DNA from: Anaerolineae bacterium
GTDB taxonomy: Bacteria; Chloroflexota; Anaerolineae; JAFGEY01
Assembly: GCA_016931365.1 (NCBI GenBank)
Contig: JAFGEY010000360.1
Coordinates: 1-6,807, forward strand
DNA length: 6,807 bases
Reading direction: 5' to 3'
Position 1 is the stretch's first letter. Each line of letters opens with the position of its first letter. Below are positions 5,973 to 6,807 of the stretch, piece by piece. A program made the translations under genes and the position numbers. The notes under the pieces were generated by a model. It had not been told where the DNA came from. It saw only the letters and a list, made by a program, of their open reading frames with translations, and did no database searches.

Positions 5973-6332
5973 ATGCAAGCAACACTAAAAGAAATCTGGC
6001 AGCGACTTGCTGCTATAAAAGAAGCACAGGGACTCAATAGCCCGGCATTTAAGGCGGCATTTGAAGACTTGGTCGCCCAGGCTCAATCCAGCAGAACTAA
6101 CCCAGAAGTGCAGCAAGCCGTCTTGGAACTGGATAGGATTCGGCAAGAACAAGGCCTGGTCAGTTCGGCTTTCTTGCGCAAGTTTAACGAGCTTGATCCC
6201 ATCGTAAGGAGTGGAGATGGGCCTGTAAATGGGCCTGTGGACGCACCTCCTATAGTTAATCCTGTGAATAAATCTCCCAGTACGCATCCTCCAGCCAGTG
6301 AAAAAGGTAACAAGAAGGGTAAGAAATCGTAG
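5973..6332 (+). CDS. Two-repeat helical protein with Pro-rich linker and Lys-rich tail (119 aa), candidate adapter
   Basis: Unrecognised. It begins 21 nt after the CHAT stop, with GGAGG at 5963-5967, 5 nt before the ATG. Residues 10-37 and 51-78 are a clear internal duplication with a 41-residue offset: L12/L53, I15/I56, QGL (19-21 and 60-62), F26/F67, F30/F71 and L33/L74 coincide. Each copy looks like a helical hairpin and carries the cluster motif (SPAFKAAFEDL; SSAFLRKFNEL). Residues 80-108 are Gly/Pro/Val/Asn-rich with a repeated GPVNGPVD and are probably disordered; the end is strongly basic (KGNKKGKKS). Position right behind CHAT and homology-like similarity to the two small proteins upstream suggest a scaffold or substrate of the system, but no enzymatic motif is present. 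Confidence 0.84.
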   Translation: MQATLKEIWQRLAAIKEAQGLNSPAFKAAFEDLVAQAQSSRTNPEVQQAVLELDRIRQEQGLVSSAFLRKFNELDPIVRSGDGPVNGPVDAPPIVNPVNKSPSTHPPASEKGNKKGKKS

Positions 6333-6351
6333 GAGCGTGCCAGCAGACCCG

Positions 6352-6385
6352 TTTTCCATGCGAATGCTCGTGTTCACATGGAAAA
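6352..6385. repeat. Perfect 9-bp inverted repeat in the gap after the 119-aa gene
   Basis: TTTTCCATG (6352-6360) and CATGGAAAA (6377-6385) are exact inverted copies around a 16-nt loop. No T-run follows on the plus strand, so a simple terminator is unlikely. It could be an operator or an RNA stem separating the core genes from the membrane-protein ORF. Confidence 0.5.
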
Positions 6386-6436
6386 TGGAAATTGTTCGGG
6401 TAATAATACTGTGGAGGTGGGTGAAAGGGCTCAGTT

Positions 6437-6748
6437 ATGGACATTCCCGATTTTATGTTTGGCAGGTTGCCAGAACTGTTGAGTCGTAACGTTGCAACGG
6501 CTTATGTCTTGCCCACAGTGAATTTCATCATTGCAAGTCTGCTCTTACTCAATGCCTTTAGTATGCTGCCGGAGCCCTTTGATAGTCTCATTGCTCAACC
6601 TGCAAACCAGGCTCAATCTTTTGTTGCTATTCGACCCGATGCAGCGACGTCGCCGATTCCCAGTGTGCTGCCCGGTTCGACATCCTTGCTGACTTGGACT
6701 ATGCCGTTTAGCGCAACAGTCTCAGTACACCGGAAACTAAGTTCTTGA
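6437..6748 (+). CDS. Single-pass membrane protein (103 aa), possibly truncated
   Basis: Unrecognised. Start ATG 6437 follows AAAGGG at 6424-6429 with 7-nt spacing, and an in-frame TGA at 6422-6424 fixes the start. A short polar N-terminus (MDIPDFMFGRLPELLSRNV) precedes one hydrophobic segment at about residues 21-45 (YVLPTVNFIIASLLLLNAF), then a Pro/Ser/Thr/Ala-rich tail of about 55 residues with no recognisable domain, rich in small residues (ATSPIPSVLPGSTSLL). This layout suits a membrane anchor with an extracytoplasmic or flexible stalk that would normally carry another domain, so the gene may be a truncated remnant. It is on the same strand as the cluster, 104 nt after the previous gene. 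A role as membrane target or anchor of the proteolytic system is speculative. Confidence 0.6.
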   Translation: MDIPDFMFGRLPELLSRNVATAYVLPTVNFIIASLLLLNAFSMLPEPFDSLIAQPANQAQSFVAIRPDAATSPIPSVLPGSTSLLTWTMPFSATVSVHRKLSS

Positions 6749-6751
6749 CAA

Positions 6752-6780
6752 ATCCTGCCAGGCGTGGATAATGGCAGGAT
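6752..6780. terminator. Hairpin after the last gene (possible weak terminator)
   Basis: ATCCTGCCA (6752-6760) and TGGCAGGAT (6772-6780) form a perfect 9-bp stem with an 11-nt loop, directly after the stop at 6746-6748. The plus-strand continuation is A-rich (GAAAAAAC), not T-rich; on the minus strand only TTTG follows. It marks the likely end of the transcript but is not a textbook Rho-independent terminator. No gene is visible from 6781 to the end. Confidence 0.45.
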
Positions 6781-6807
6781 GAAAAAACAACATGTAAAAC
6801 TCAGTGA

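Noticed and set aside
6391..6436. Separate promoter for the membrane-protein ORF (TAATAATACT near 6401-6410)
   Set aside because: No acceptable -35 element at a 16-19-nt distance, so not called.
6298..6489. Plus-strand frame of 63 codons after the 119-aa gene
   Set aside because: Overlaps the ends of two better-supported genes and has no ribosome site or recognisable features.
1..6807. CRISPR array, tRNA, rRNA, insertion sequence or transposase
   Set aside because: No regularly spaced direct repeats, cloverleaf, transposase motif or terminal inverted repeats were seen on either strand.

Overview
The window looks like chromosomal DNA of a free-living bacterium. A Chloroflexota (Anaerolineae-like) host is my best guess, from the GC-rich housekeeping genes, the style of the GT4-type phosphotransferase and the caspase-like/adapter gene cluster. 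This is an inference from pattern, not a database match.

Layout. (1) Positions 1-1869, minus strand: a two-gene housekeeping block. A polyprenyl-phosphate sugar-1-phosphate transferase (757-1797) is followed 50 nt downstream by an ABC-F ATPase (706 down to the window edge, partial). A good minus-strand promoter (TTGGCA-18-TATAAT) lies inside the longest possible reading frame of the transferase, so I place its start at a TTG at 1797, not at the ATG at 1896. (2) Positions 1905-2128: a divergent plus-strand promoter (TTGATT-18-TATAAT) and a leader of roughly 190 nt containing four interlocking hexamers that can form alternative RNA stems. (3) Positions 2129-6748, plus strand: a compact run of genes. 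It holds a 789-aa protein (GATase-like domain, beta-rich middle, putative zinc-metallopeptidase C-terminus with HEKYGH and NEGFA), a 75-aa protein, a 78-aa protein, an unlisted 35-aa ORF coupled on both sides, a CHAT caspase-like protease (284 aa), a 119-aa protein with two internal repeats and a Lys-rich tail, and a 103-aa single-pass membrane protein that may be a truncated remnant.

How the genes may work together. CHAT proteases in bacteria usually act as regulated effectors in conflict or cell-suicide systems. Here one is co-transcribed with a second putative protease and with several tiny helical proteins. Three of these share one motif, S-x-x-[FL]-x3-[FY]-x2-[LF], seen four times in all. 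I infer a candidate two-protease system in which the small proteins are adapters or regulators. No classic sensor NTPase, TIR, nuclease or toxin domain is visible, so the trigger and target are unknown. The plus-strand cluster becomes visibly more AT-rich after about 4490, consistent with an accessory region next to a housekeeping block.
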